DNA of 64,000 nucleotides from Utricularia gibba. Its lineage: Eukaryota > Streptophyta > Magnoliopsida > Lamiales > Lentibulariaceae. The notes below the pieces were generated by a model that was not told the DNA's origin, made no database searches, and saw only the letters and a program-made list of their open reading frames with translations. The DNA is taken from the NCBI GenBank assembly GCA_002189035.1, contig NEEC01000002.1:3100001-3164000 (forward strand), written 5' to 3'. Made by a program: the position numbers and the translations under genes. This document shows positions 10,401-22,494 of this stretch, one piece after another. How positions within the stretch are numbered: the stretch's first letter is position 1; the number at the start of each line of letters is the position of its first letter.

Positions 10401-13400
10401 TTTGCAAGGCTCACCCACGACAAATGAAACTAGCGCACCATAGCTCAGTTGTTAGTGAACCCACTTGCTTACTCCAATTATGGAAGGGAAAGAATTTTTA
10501 CTATCTTTTCTTCATTCGGCAATAGCTTGAAAGTAAGTGGTTATAACTTGCACCTAATCAAAGGAAGAAAATTCATTGGAGATCAAATTTTGGGAGAATG
10601 CCTATAAAAGCCCTTAAAAGATGCAATATACGGGTGGAGGGAGATAGGATCTAAGATCTCACCCATCAATCAGAAATTATGCATGAGAAAACACATTTGG
10701 TTGTAGTTTTATATTATTAGATTGTCAAATTATGTGTTTTAGGTACTAGTTTGGATATTTTGATAATTATTAAAACATAATCAATGTTCATTTGTTTTTC
10801 ATTAGTAATATAATCGGGATACAAACAAGACCTTTTACATCAAAAAATTGGAAAGGCGCAGAATAAAGATAGGAGCAAAGATGGAAAAGAAGCAAAAAAA
10901 AAAGAGTAATTTTTTTTCTTTTCAAAAGTGGTGGAGTAGAAAAGCAATAAAAAAAGAAGGTTTAGTGCATCTGCCTTATCCCGCAAGAGGAATAAGATAT
11001 TTTTTGTAAGTGATGTCTGGCATCTTTTAGACATCAGCCACCACATTAGGGTGACCATTCTTTGAACAAGAGAACTTCTAGGGGATGGAGGAAGATGAAA
11101 TAAAGAAAAGGAACACTTTAATCTATCTCAAAATTCTAGCAATGTAACTAAAATGGAATTGAACAGTATGCACATAAAATTAGAACTTAGAGCATGTTCT
11201 GTATATTTTCTTCATTTTACATTTTCATTTATTAAGAACGGGAATGTGACAAATGAGAATAAGTTTATTTATACATTCTATATGGTAGTGTATTTTTAAG
11301 AATGAGAATTTAAATTGTGAGAATGAAAAATGCAAAAATATTTATGTTCTGTTTTTTTTTTTTTTTTACATTCTCATTTTGTAAAATAAGAATACAACAG
11401 AAAAATGAATTGGTTGTTGATTTCTTGTTTAGACTTACCATGGCATTGTGTTGATTTTTAATGTATATGCTTTCATTCAATTACTTTAATATGTTAGATT
11501 TAATAGTTCATTAGGATAAATGAAGGTTGTGTAGTAATTTTAACTCCTTTTTTATATGAGTTTTGGCTTGTTTTGGTATTTTACTATCCTTTTTATAGAA
11601 AAAATCATGATGAGTAAATCAGGCAGATATATTTGAGCAAAACAAATAGAATTCGATAGATCTAATTCTATTTATTCCAAGAAATGTAAAAGTGTGTAGT
11701 AGTTAGGAAAACTTGAGCATGTCAAATATCGAAAATCTAATAAATAACCTTAATATACTTAAGTTGTTTCGGTTTGTGGTATTCTAAAATATGTGAATTA
11801 GAATTTGTTCCACAGTTTTTTTTTTTTTTTTACTTTGATAGATTTATATTATATTATTTTTTTCATAAAATAACTTGTTGGTGGATTTGTGAAAAAAAAA
11901 ATAAGAAAACAAGTAGATGGTAACCCTGAAAGATAACAAAAATCGGTAATGTTCAAACACTAAGGATTTCACTAAAAATTGAAGAAAAAGAACAAATTCA
12001 CATTAGTGTTCTAAGAACTCCGAGGAGCATATTTTGATTTCTATAGAATACTCTTTTACCAAAACGTTGATTCATGTTCTCTTCTTATTCATTATTTATA
12101 TACTCACAAAAAATGTTGATAAGAAGACGGAAATTTTCCCTTTTCCCATCTTTTCTGATTATATCTTCTTAGAGTTGAGATGGAAGGTATGCACTGCCAT
12201 TGCTGGGGTAATGACCCCCAATTCATTTTTAATGGAAACCATCTTTTTTTCGTGTGAATAAAAACCACAATTTCATGTTTTACAAGTTAGAAAAACTCAT
12301 GTTTTTCACTTTTTGCATTACATAATCACAACCCGGCAATAAATTTCATTGTTTGTAGAGAGAAATCATTTGTCAAATTTTTCTAACCGCAATACCTTAT
12401 AATCACATTAAACCTGTAGAGTTGTGAAACTAATGCTTGATCTAGTTGTTGCTAATTTGTTGATGTGGTAACTACACTTTAAATCTGATTATGCAAGATG
12501 ATTTGTCTATTATTGATAAGTAAATTTAAAAAATTGGTAAAAATATAATTTATTGGATTGCAATATTAAAAAAATGATATCTATCTTATATATTTTTATA
12601 GAATATTTAATGAGTTAGCTATCCACTCATATCAGTTTAATCTATCATATACATTGATTGTTCGCACATATGTCTATTTTTAATTCATAATTACACTTTT
12701 TCTAGTAATTGATTACAAAATACTTGAAATGTTTGTCATTCCATCGATGAAAAATAGACTAAAATGGATTGTATGAGATGATCTTTATAACTCATTTGCG
12801 TTTCTTTGATATTTTTTGTATAAAAGTATGTGATTATTTTCAAATTTCCTGTTGATTCTATTAAGTACATAATTTCCAGCATTTTATCCTTCCAAATGAT
12901 TCGAAAAAGATCATGCCTCCTTGCACACATTTGGCATTCATCACATATGGCAAAAGATATCACCTCTCTTTGATTCAAATTCTTTAAAGAAGATGATATG
13001 CTATTAATTGAAGTTAATATTATTATACGCATCTCTTTCACTTAATACTCTAGCTCTTATATATCTCATTCTCATCTTACTATCATAACTCATTATTTAA
13101 ATAAATGATTTATAATAGTGCATTTTGGGAAAATACACTTATTTATTTGTATTATATAAAAAATATACTTATTATTTAACTCACTTCTTTCACCTCAACT
13201 AAAAGGTATTAAATAAAAAAACATGAAATGAGGTATTTATTCAATACTTTTTTAAATTACAATATTTTAATATTGTTTTTTTTTTTGTAGAGGATATTGT
13301 GAAAAATTGCCCCATGTTACGTGATGTAGTATTGTTTTCTATTTTTTTTAATGGTATACATCAATTTTTCAAAACTCCATGTCTTTCAATACGCTCTTGC

Positions 13401-14049
13401 TTTGGTATGCATTCTTTTGGGTTACTGATTTCAAAATCCCGGGGAGTTGATTTAACTAATTGTCTACTTTTTCAAAATGTTGATTTAGAAAGTGAACCTC
13501 CGCTCCCAAATGAATGAATTAGAAATTTGATCATATGTTAGAAAGTGTGTGAGAAAATTAATCATACCTAATATAATTTTTTTAATTTAATGTGTATGAG
13601 AGAATGTACGGATGACCATTTTTCTAAATAACCGTTACACAGACAAGGGTAATACTTACGTAGCACCAATCCATTTACTCTGAGATTGTTCACCTGTTCA
13701 TGCGCAGGTAACACTTCTGCCCTTGTTTGCTAGCAGAAGTGGTTTAATTCCATTGTTTTATCAAGATTGTTCACCTGTTCATTTATGTTCCTTTACGCAG
13801 TAGCATTGTGTGTGGATTCGTTCTTCTAATGGAGTATCAAATTTTTTGATGCAATGCATTGATCAAAGAGAGGAGTGTCACAGAAAACCCAGATCAAAGA
13901 AGACGACCCTACGAAATCTAACCCTGGAAATCCAGGCCCAGTTACAAAAAGCAGTAGCATTTGCATGATCAAACTCCTGGTGGTGATTGCGCTGAAAATC
14001 TTGAGGCCACCTCAGGGGATCATGCCAGTTAGGAATGCTACTATCATTG
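7481..14049. other. long AT-rich intergenic region without recognised genes
   Basis: No protein domain, tRNA or rRNA was recognised. Small structures: a 20-base perfect direct repeat GCACTGCTGTTAAACTCAAG at 9439-9458 and 9495-9514; a tRNA box-A-like TAGCTCAGTTG at about 10441-10452 that could mark a worn tRNA-derived SINE; long T runs near 11350 and 11820. Reading frames are all short and have the composition of chance frames. The end next to 14050 is downstream of the glucanase gene and should hold its 3' untranslated region. Confidence 0.5.
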
Positions 14050-16194
14050 CTATTGACGCAAGGCTGATGCAAGCAATAAAGCAATGAGTATGTTGAGTAT
14101 GCAGAATTGCTCGCTTTGAGATAACAGCAAACGGCTGCTGTTGGATGAGTGTGTGGAGTTGGACGACGGTGCAATGAAGGTTGTATTTCCAGTCGAGCCA
14201 TTGAATCCGCTGCAAAGAAGCAGGAGTAGTGTTAGATCACTCATGGCAGGAAGCCTTATTGCTTTGAACATTGCTCAGTTCATGCTTACCTCCCAGGGAA
14301 GTTACAGGAACCATGACCTGAAATGAAAGGGAAAAAGCTTGTGAAGAAGGAATCATGTGATGAATCAGTTTCAGGAATTTATTGCTGCGGATTCAACAAG
14401 TGCGGAATCGGATCTCTTTATTTGTATGACACTCGTCAGAAACTGAAAACATACCTGGATTAGTTGTGGTGATGGTGGCTACACCGTTGAAGCTACAAGT
14501 TCCATCAGCCATAGCCATTCGATGATAATATGCGTCAAATGCAAAAGATGCATGGGCAACCACGGTATCCGGTTCATAGCATGGTTGTCCCTGCAACAGA
14601 GGAGAGCAATCCACTTTTCCAGGTCCACAGGCCCAATCTAAGGCAGCCTGCAGCATCTTTGGATCAGCTCCATCTCTTGCAACACAATAAGTTTGTCTTG
14701 TAGTATCATTTGCCAGTACAGTCCCGGCCTCCGTCAATTGTAAGGTATAAACCGGCGCCCCATTAGCTTCAAACAGACCCCAGTTCTTCTCGGAAGTCGG
14801 TCCAGGTCGAAGGTCTTCATTGTAAAGCTCATATATAAAAGTATTGATAGCAATGCCGGGATGTTTTGGAGTCCCAGTGCCATTGATAACATGTCTGATG
14901 AGATTGCTGTTGTAGGTGTTGGCATTCTCAAGAGTAGCATCAGGTTCAGATGAATCTCCCTTCGAGGGCCAGCCTGATTCCATCACCACAACGGGGATAT
15001 TCGTGAAGTTGAGATACAGCATTGCAAAATAAGCTGCATCAACTAAAGCATCAAAGACATTGGTATAATGCAGAAGTGTGTTAGGATCCACTGCTTCCTT
15101 GTTTGGAAGAAGAGGGCGGAATAAAGCATAGTCCAACGGAATAGCGCCATTTGCTTGCACATAATCATAATATGGATACACGTTCAGCATAAGGTATGAG
15201 CTCGTAGACTGCAGGAAACTAAGCAAGGGGATCATGACTGGATTCAGAGTGCGGTTAAAGAAAGCTTGCGATGGTGGAAAAGAATCAAGTATCACTGAGG
15301 ATGAATGAGGAGAGGAAACCTTAATCTTGGAGTCAAGATTCGCAGCTTTCAGTGCAGAGTGGATAAAAGTAATGGCAGCAACAAGAACCGGAGCTGCATT
15401 AGGTAGAGTCGTAAGAACCTCCGAACCAACAGCTATAGCAGTAATGTTGGTGGCAGGATAATAAGCAAGAATATTTCTGGCAACCCAGTTAGAAGCAGTG
15501 GTGTTGGACTGCCCAATGCCGAGAAGTTCATCGTTTGGCACGGAGACAACAACACGAATCCCAGTATTAGCAAGGGCTTGCAGCATCCCCCGGTCTGCAT
15601 CATAAAGCCTAACATGGTGAAGTTGTTGAGCCCTCAGAAGCGCTACTACTTGGGTAGGATTGGGCATGTCTGAGAGATCTGTTCCAATGTTCACACCAAG
15701 GAACGCAGCTGGCAACGAAAAAAACATTCATGAATGACCTCATCACAGACAAAACATGATGCTGGATCACTTCCAAAAAGGGAGCTATGCTACACCAACC
15801 AATCAACAACATACATTTCCAACTACGATGCCAACGTGCAATAAAGAAACAGTGAACATGCTTTCTGTGCACCTTGTTATGGTAGAGATTTAACTTCCGC
15901 TGCGCATTTTGCACATTGTTATGGTAAAGAGTTAACTTCAGCTGTGCATTTTGGGAATAAGTACCCAACGAAATAGGATGGTTGGCATCAAAAAAAAAAT
16001 CAAGTGGGTGCAACTGAAGACCTTTCCTTTTTTTTTCAAGGGTTTAGTGCATGATGCACGAGCCCAGCAAAAAAAACGAGATTGAACTTGCAAGCACAAC
16101 TCCAACTCAAATAAACCAACAATTAATGCCTACCTTCCTCAGCAAAACTATAAGGCGAGAGCAGCAAGCACAGAACAAGAAACCAGGGACCCAT
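14050..16194 (-). CDS. GPI-anchored glucan endo-1,3-beta-glucosidase (GH17 with X8 domain)
   Basis: Four exons: 16194-16134, 15708-14455, 14317-14290 and 14209-14050, all with GT-AG introns. They sum to 1503 nt, a 500-residue protein. The enzyme cleaves beta-1,3-glucan (callose) at the cell surface and at plasmodesmata in characterised relatives. Residues 1-19 are a signal peptide (MGPWFLVLCLLLSPYSFA). The GH17 domain runs from about 22 to 345, with the acid/base glutamate in AVGSEVL (E117) and the nucleophile in MESGWPS (E264). The X8/CBM43 domain at about 361-446 has the usual six cysteines (362, 381, 388, 397, 425, 443). A Ser/Thr/Asn-rich linker leads to a hydrophobic tail (about 482-500) that fits GPI attachment. 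The first exon encodes only the signal peptide and is easily missed; the ATG at 16194 gives a continuous frame into the GH17 domain. The 28-base third exon completes the X8 domain. Confidence 0.93.
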
Positions 16195-17600
16195 TCTCCT
16201 CCGTTTCTTCGGCACGCGAGCTCCGAGCTGGGGAAAACCCGAAAGACGAAGAAGAACCCTTGGCTAAAACCCAGAAAACCCCATGGAGGAAAAATGCTCA
16301 TTTATTAAGAAGGCAGAGAGAAAATTGTAGTACGACAGACTGGGTGGCAGCTTTATCATCGCCATGAGTTGTTTCTTGAATCCAGATTTCTCTGTTACCT
16401 TTTCTTGGATTCCATGATTTGGACGGATCAGTTTGGCAGCTATTTTCTTGGACCCACTCTATTTAGAACGAGCCCACCTGCTTCTAAATGCGCCCATTTG
16501 AGAAAAGGCCCATCCATCTGGAACACCGAATTCCGAAACTCTGGAGGCCTCAAGGCATTTAAAATGGTTAGATATATTAAGATTTTGTCACTCACATGCA
16601 GAAGTCAACAGTTTTTCTCTAGAACTGAACTTGGTTCATCCTCTTGGACGTGCTGATCCTATCATACCCTCACTCATCTTCACTATTGCGGCTGCACATC
16701 TATTTTAATATTGTAAATAACTTTCATTCGTATATTCGAAAAACAATAAATCACAAGATCATATTCTATGGAAACACCTACCCAACTTTGTCGGAAGTAG
16801 AAGTTGCTCCACCTCCAAAATATCGATCAAAATCAATTGTTTTAGTTTCAACATTTTCCCTTCTGATCCTTTTGGGATCATTGAAGGGGTCAAATTCCTT
16901 TTCAATACATGATTAACTTTTTTTTAGTATTTAATCAAATTTTTACATCAATATTTTGTGTTTATTTTTTACACATAAATTCACATAAATACGGTTTCCT
17001 TGAAAAAAATGCATTTAATCATATTTTATATTAAAAATTTAAATATAATATAGTCCAATACAATTATATTACAATATTTATATTAACCAATAAGCTAAAA
17101 CATAACCAATTAAGTGTATGTAAAAATTATGCAATAAAACATAGAATAGCTTCATAAGCAATATTATTTGAATTTAAATTTCAAAGTTTTGAAAACACAT
17201 TTATGAAAATATTTGAAATTGAAATTAATTAACTTTTGATCTTCTCTTCAAATGTATATGAGTTAAGTTGTTTGAAAATGATTTTGATGCACTCCATCCA
17301 CTCTCATGAATGGGTGAATTAAATTATCTTTTGTATATTTTTGCAAGAGTCTTTATTTGTTAATATTTTGAAACATAAAAACTTTTATCTTCATTAAATT
17401 CCTTGTACATCTAGTACAAAAACAAAGTTAACAACTATTATAATATTGTAAATAATATGATACATTATAAGATAATTCTTACCTGAATAGCATGCGAACA
17501 TGAAATTGTTTTTTGCTGCCATTTTCCCCAAGTACATGTCAAATCTATCAAACAAACAATATAGTAATACTTGATTTTTTAGAACTTTTGTTTCGAAATA
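16195..17600. other. glucanase 5' flank and intergenic DNA
   Basis: The first 150 bases upstream of the glucanase ATG will contain its leader. There a short upstream frame of six codons, from an ATG at about 16280, lies on the minus strand. Beyond that no gene is recognised, and the DNA becomes very AT-rich up to the Mutator-like remnant. Confidence 0.4.
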
Positions 17601-17639
17601 TCACAGTGGCATTCATTTTTTCTGTATTATATTTCTTGA

Positions 17640-18770
17640 CTCTATAGTTGGTTGATTTATCATCATATTTTCTATGAATATGGAGTAAATAATTGGCACT
17701 TCCATGAGTAATTCTATCTTCGCTTTACTATTGATGAAAATCTTAACATGTCACTCGAAAGCAATCTCAACAAAAGCTTTTGGGAGTAATCTTCGTGCCC
17801 TAACGTAAAACAGTGTTTAATAATTCAGAGATACTTGTAGCATGCATACCACATCTGCAAAAATAAAAATTATAAGGTTAATATAGTAATAATATGAATA
17901 AAATTATTCCATTTTGAGTTACCTTATGCCATTATCATACGATAATGTCCATTGCTTTGGATCGATTTTATGAAGATACTCAAATGGTGTTGCATTTCTA
18001 TTTCTGATTTTTTGCAAGGCAACCTCCCAAAATAAATTAACCAAGTGTTTTGACATGAAATTGGACATGAAATTGGCAAGTAAATGTTGTATAGAAAATA
18101 CGTAATCTCTCATAGATTCATTGAAAGCAAATATATCCTTAATTGCATATAACAATTCTGTAGCATGATCAGTTATTAGACAAATATAACGTCCTTTTAC
18201 GATATGCTTAATCAAAAAGTTAAAAAACCAATAGCATGATTCATAAGATTATTTCTCAATGATAGCAAATGCAAGTGGAATTATAGTGCGATTGCCATCA
18301 AATATGCATGCTATTAGAAGGTGATTTTTATATCCTTCATGTGGATGTGTTCCATCAACAGTAATAATCGGTCGACAATACCGAAAAGTGTGGACACATG
18401 ATCTAAAGCCCAAAATACATAGTGTAGGATTGGTTTGCCATCATGAAAACGAAGATTCTCATATTCGTATCTATAATAAAATAAATATATTAGTAAACAT
18501 ACATCAATACTTGTAAAATAATAAAAATGAATTATTTGGATTAGTTTCCTTAACAGATAACAAATAGGAAGAGAGTTTTGTCAACACTTCATCCGAAGTG
18601 TCATATGTATGCATGATAGCACGCCTAACAGTAGTCTATCCGAGCTTATATGATATCTCACAATGATAAGCTTCATCAATATCATCAATGACATAAAAAA
18701 CGCGTATCATTGGATTCGTTTTAACCTTGCTCATGATGTGAAGAGACACAAATTCGCTAGTAATGATATA
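17640..18770 (-). pseudogene. Mutator-like (MULE) transposase fragment
   Basis: The minus strand carries MULE transposase pieces in the correct order. From right to left these are TNPMIRVFYVIDDI and ISYKLG with TVRRAI (about 18750-18620); YDTSDEVLTKLSSYLLS; YCRPIITVDGTH with GYKNHLLIACIFDGN and IIPLAFAIIE (about 18390-18240); then ICLITDHATELLYAI, IQHLLANF and HLVNLFWEVA (down to 17919). The first aspartate of the DDE catalytic triad lies in the ITVDGTH piece and the next in LITDH. After a GT-AG intron (acceptor before 17854) the frame resumes as CGMHATSISELLNTVLR, matching the family segment that ends in SINSVLK. Stops and frame breaks show decay. The N-terminal part is missing where gypsy copy 1 begins. 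MULE transposases cut and paste DNA elements; no terminal inverted repeats were seen. Confidence 0.72.
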
Positions 18771-18777
18771 ATTTCTA

Positions 18778-18882
18778 GCAGATTTCTGACAGATGTCGAT
18801 CTGTCGTCTGACGTTATCCCTCGGGATCTCATTTGGCAGCCTTTTAGGAACCGATTATATCCGACCGGTTTATCCCCTATCA
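18778..18882 (-). repeat. truncated 3' LTR of gypsy copy 1
   Basis: About 105 bases matching the end of the complete LTR at 28363-28467, including the terminal CCTATCA on the plus strand (LTR start TGATAGGGG in element sense). The remaining roughly 430 bases of this LTR are absent; left of 18778 the sequence is MULE-derived. Confidence 0.88.
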
Positions 18883-18894
18883 TTCAGCCCCTCT
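18883..18894 (-). other. polypurine tract
   Basis: Directly upstream of the 3' LTR in element sense the minus strand reads AGAGGGGCTGAA. It is a purine-rich tract in the position where plus-strand DNA synthesis is primed in LTR elements. The same text lies next to the 3' LTR of copy 2 at 33828-33839. Confidence 0.55.
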
Positions 18895-19103
18895 GATTTG
18901 CCGATATTGGCCCTTTCGGGATAAATCGGGGAATCAGAATCACCACAATGCCGACTTCCAAGGTGCCGCTTTGTTTGCATGTGCCACAAACCGCTTTGTT
19001 CCGATATCTCTGCCACGCGTTGGTTCATAAACACGCCACGTTTTTTCCCGCCCATCCGGGGTACCTGAAACGTCGTGTCGCTTTGTCTCCCGACTTCTTC
19101 CAT

Positions 19104-19111
19104 TATAAATA
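19104..19111 (+). promoter_or_regulatory. TATA box for the antisense gene of copy 1
   Basis: TATAAATA on the plus strand inside CATTATAAATATCCGC, about 280 bases before the ATG of the antisense gene. The same 16 bases occur at the equivalent place in copy 2 (TATA at 34048-34055), although surrounding sequence differs. That suggests a real promoter element reading against the retrotransposon. Confidence 0.5.
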
Positions 19112-19389
19112 TCCGCACCCCTTGTCATTTCTCCCCTTTGCTTTCTTCGTTCACTCACGAGATTCCAGCGCCCTTTGCACTCCGCCGTTCTTGTCGCCGT
19201 GTTATCCGCCGGAGATTACAGATTTCTCAGGTATCCGCTCCTTCTCCGTGTCTTTTTGCATCCCTACGGTAGCTTAACTCTCCTTTAGATCTTCGAGAAC
19301 TTTGATGGGTAGTTACCGCCCTCTTGAGTCTTTTTCCTTTCTGACTTCCGCCTCGTCCTAGGGTTTGGGCTTCTTTCGATTTTTCGAAA

Positions 19390-21642
19390 ATGGGTAGAAG
19401 ATCTAGTGAACTTGACATCCCATCTCTGTGCATTCGGTATTCGATTCCTGATGAATATCAGATTTCTCCTGCTCGGGATGCCGAAATCCCTTGGGGGATT
19501 GGCGAGGCCCCTCTGCCTCCATCCAGTCTTCCGATTCCATTAGCCTATTTCGAGAGCGGTTTACGCTTCCCACTCCATCCTTTAATAGTCCGCTTTCTCT
19601 CCACCTTTGCGATTCCACTTTACTGCCTCGCCCCGAATTCTATATTCTGCTTCACCACCTTCCTTTTCTATTCGGCCGGTATGGACCCGGTTATGACTCT
19701 GGTAGACTTCCTCCATCTCTTCAAGATTGCTGTGCGTAAAGCGAAGTCCCCGATGGATGGACGATCTCATTTTCGATTCCGCCGGTTTGAAGATAACCCC
19801 AACTTTGTCGTTAAAGCCCCCGATACCCATCATGATTGGTGGTCCTCTTTTTTTTGAGTAGCTCCTCCTTCGGGTTTTCGGTGGAACTTCCCAATCGATC
19901 CTTCAACTCCTTTCAGGGTTAAAATCTTCGGTGCGTATCGGTCTTCTTCCGAATCTCGCGAAGTTCTTTACGAGAGGCTCAGCCGAGGCTCAGTTCGGTA
20001 CGAATCTCGTGCCTTGATGTTCTCGGGTGCGTCGCTGAAAAAATCAGGTATTATCAGTCGCTCTCGAGACCCCCACTGGCCCGATATTATTTCTTCCGGT
20101 GGCACCGATTCGAGAAATCTTCATCTTAGCCCATCTCCATCCTTTCCTCTTGTTTCGGCCTCATCCCCGATTCCCCACCTGTTCAAACCGGGGCCCCAAG
20201 AAAAAGAAGAGGGTTAAGGCGATTGCGCATAAACCCTCAAAGAGGCAAAGAGGTAGTTGGGTTTAGCTTCCCCGAGTCTTAGAATCGGCATTATGTCTTA
20301 TTGCTTTTCCTACTTTCGTCTTCAGCTGAAGAGATGGCTCGAAGAAGCTCCCTAGAAGATTCGGTAATGGCGCAGTTCTCCGCCGAGATGCAGAGGATGT
20401 AGGAACCCGAGATGCCTTCCCCTGCACAGGTTTATCTTATTCCTGATGGCCCGCTGCTAAGGGTATTTGGTTCTAACTTTTTAACTTTCTTTCCAGGTCG
20501 ATTCGCCCTCAGCTCACTCAGATGTTGCTGGTCACCTCCCAGAGGGCCAAGTGGTTGAGGTTTTCGGGACTCGGGAACCAACTCCTTCTCCATCTGGAAA
20601 AGGAAAAGAAAGGCTCCCGCCTTCACCGATATCCGATAATGATCTGGCTCCGGACATTGGACGGATCTCGGCTGGGGCTTCTACTTCGGTCCCCCCTATG
20701 GACATAGGGGGGATTTCATCCCTCCGACCCGGGTGAGGGAGGATCCTGCCTTTCCCCCTTCTTCCTTCCCCTTAGGGCTACGAAAAGCCTTAGAAGAGGC
20801 CACTCCCAACCTTGTGGGAATTCAACCGAAGACTGTACTCAAAGGGATTTGGTAGGTATTCCCTCTTCCGTCTTCTTTTCTTCTTTTCTCTCTCAGGTAA
20901 GCAAATATATCTGATTCCTCGCTCGTTGATTTCATCATAGGCTTTGACCTTTGGATGGGGGATGGCCAAAGAGATGGGATCCCATTCTGAGGAGGTTTCT
21001 CGGCTTCAAGCTCAAATCATGGCTCAAGATGCCAAGATAAAGTCGTTAGGGGAAGAAGGGAGCGCATTGAGGTGCATACTCGGGAAGCGTACCCACCGAG
21101 AAGAGGAGTTGCAGACCCTGGTTAATGAAATGGGGAAGGCAATTGATGACGCCAACTCCGAGAAAGAAGGCTTCAAAGTGCAACTCGAGGAGACTGAGGC
21201 GGAGTTGAAACAAACCAAGGATCGCGTATCGGCCCTGGAAGCAGAGCTACACAACCAGGAGGTATCTCGCGGAAGACTTTTGGAGGATTTCGTGAACTCG
21301 GCCTGCTTTTCCGAATTATCGGATGTCTATGCTGGAGACTTAATCGGCCTCCTTCTATATCGCCAAAGACGACAATTCAGTCGGGAGTTTGGGCTTTCAA
21401 TTATGGATCCGCGATTCGACAGGATAAATCCCCTGACAAAGGATGAGAACATGCTAGACGTTATCGCAGATACGTTCCAGGCCCCGGAATTCGGGTTTGG
21501 AGCTGATCGGGAGCGGTTGATGGCGCTGATTCGGGCGAGGGTAGGGCGAGAGAATGATGCCAAATTGAGAGCAAGGATGGAACGTCATATCGGTTCCTCT
21601 ACCAATCCTCCTGTTAATCCCCGATCTCCTCCTGCACCTTAA
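19390..21642 (+). pseudogene. antisense gene of gypsy copy 1 (Transposase_28-like, coiled coil)
   Basis: Plus-strand gene lying between integrase and 3' LTR, opposite to gag-pol. By comparison with copy 2 it has four exons: 19390-20252, 20326-20429, 20497-20855, 20941-21642, with GT...AG limits that mostly match between the copies. Exon 1 opens MGRRSSELDIPSL and has a block like FESGLRFPLHPLI with LAPNSIFCF. This resembles the Pfam 'putative gypsy type transposon' domain (Transposase_28). Exon 4 holds a long coiled coil (EEVSRLQAQIMAQDAKIKSL onward) and a conserved C-terminal part with MDPRFDRINPLTKDENML. The function is unknown. Damage: TGA at 19855-19857 in exon 1, a TAG in exon 2, a frameshift before 20252 and in exon 3, and a TAG at the end of exon 3. 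Antisense ORFs in this position are known for Tat elements; their role is not settled. Confidence 0.7.
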
Positions 21643-22494
21643 TGACTTTTTTGACTTAGTGTATTTTCCCCCTGCTGTGGGGTTGCTTGAATATTTTTGA
21701 TATCCCGGTTCGGGATTTCCCTCTAATTTACACTCTTTTTTGCGCATCACTTTTGCCTTTGATGATATCATATTTCGGGGTAGCCCCCAGTCGGTTTGTT
21801 ATGTCTATTACGTACTTAGACTTGGAAGGTTCGCCTATGCTTTTGTGACCCGGGGGAGGGTGTCTCTTCGCCAACCCTTTGGTTTGGGCTTTTTGATTCC
21901 GGTTTGCCTTAGTATTTCCTCATGTGGGCTGAACCGCCGCTAGGGAAGTAGGTCGGAACCCCTCATGGTTGAGCGACCTCCCCAATCCGAAAGGGCCCTC
22001 TTCTGGCCGAATCCCATTGTTTTGAAAATGGGTGGATTTGCTTTGGGTGCTCCTGTCGTCTCGAGATTTCGACAGTAAGGTCAATACTTAAGGGCTTTTC
22101 AGGGCTTACGCGTGCGGTTTACGGGAACCGGTGCCCGAATTGTACCAGGGCTTATCCTTGCTACTGATGCCTAGGTTGATGGGCCACATATATATATCGG
22201 GGGAGACCCCGAGTTAATTTGCTGTATCCCACGGAGGACGCCGATTTAGAAGATTCGCCTGGGCTTATGTTACTTGGCCAGAGCTTTAGATCTTTGATGG
22301 TTTGCCTGGGCTTACGCGATTCGGCCAGGGCTTGTGTTTTGTTTTCCCATCTCCATTTCGGAGGAATTTATAGGTGCATGACTGTTTGGGGGAAGATAAT
22401 GCCGAATTCTGCAACAGAGATTGATATTGAGTCGGTTAAGCGTAGAACTTACTTAGATGCGATGCATTCCACGACCTTGGGAGTTCCACGCCAT
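21643..22494. other. spacer between antisense gene and pol of copy 1
   Basis: Non-coding stretch between the convergent 3' ends of the antisense gene and the integrase frame. It contains several loose copies of a CAGGGCTTA-like phrase (for example near 22090-22160 and 22260-22335). The same layout and similar text occur in copy 2 at 36570-37348, so it belongs to the element. Confidence 0.6.
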
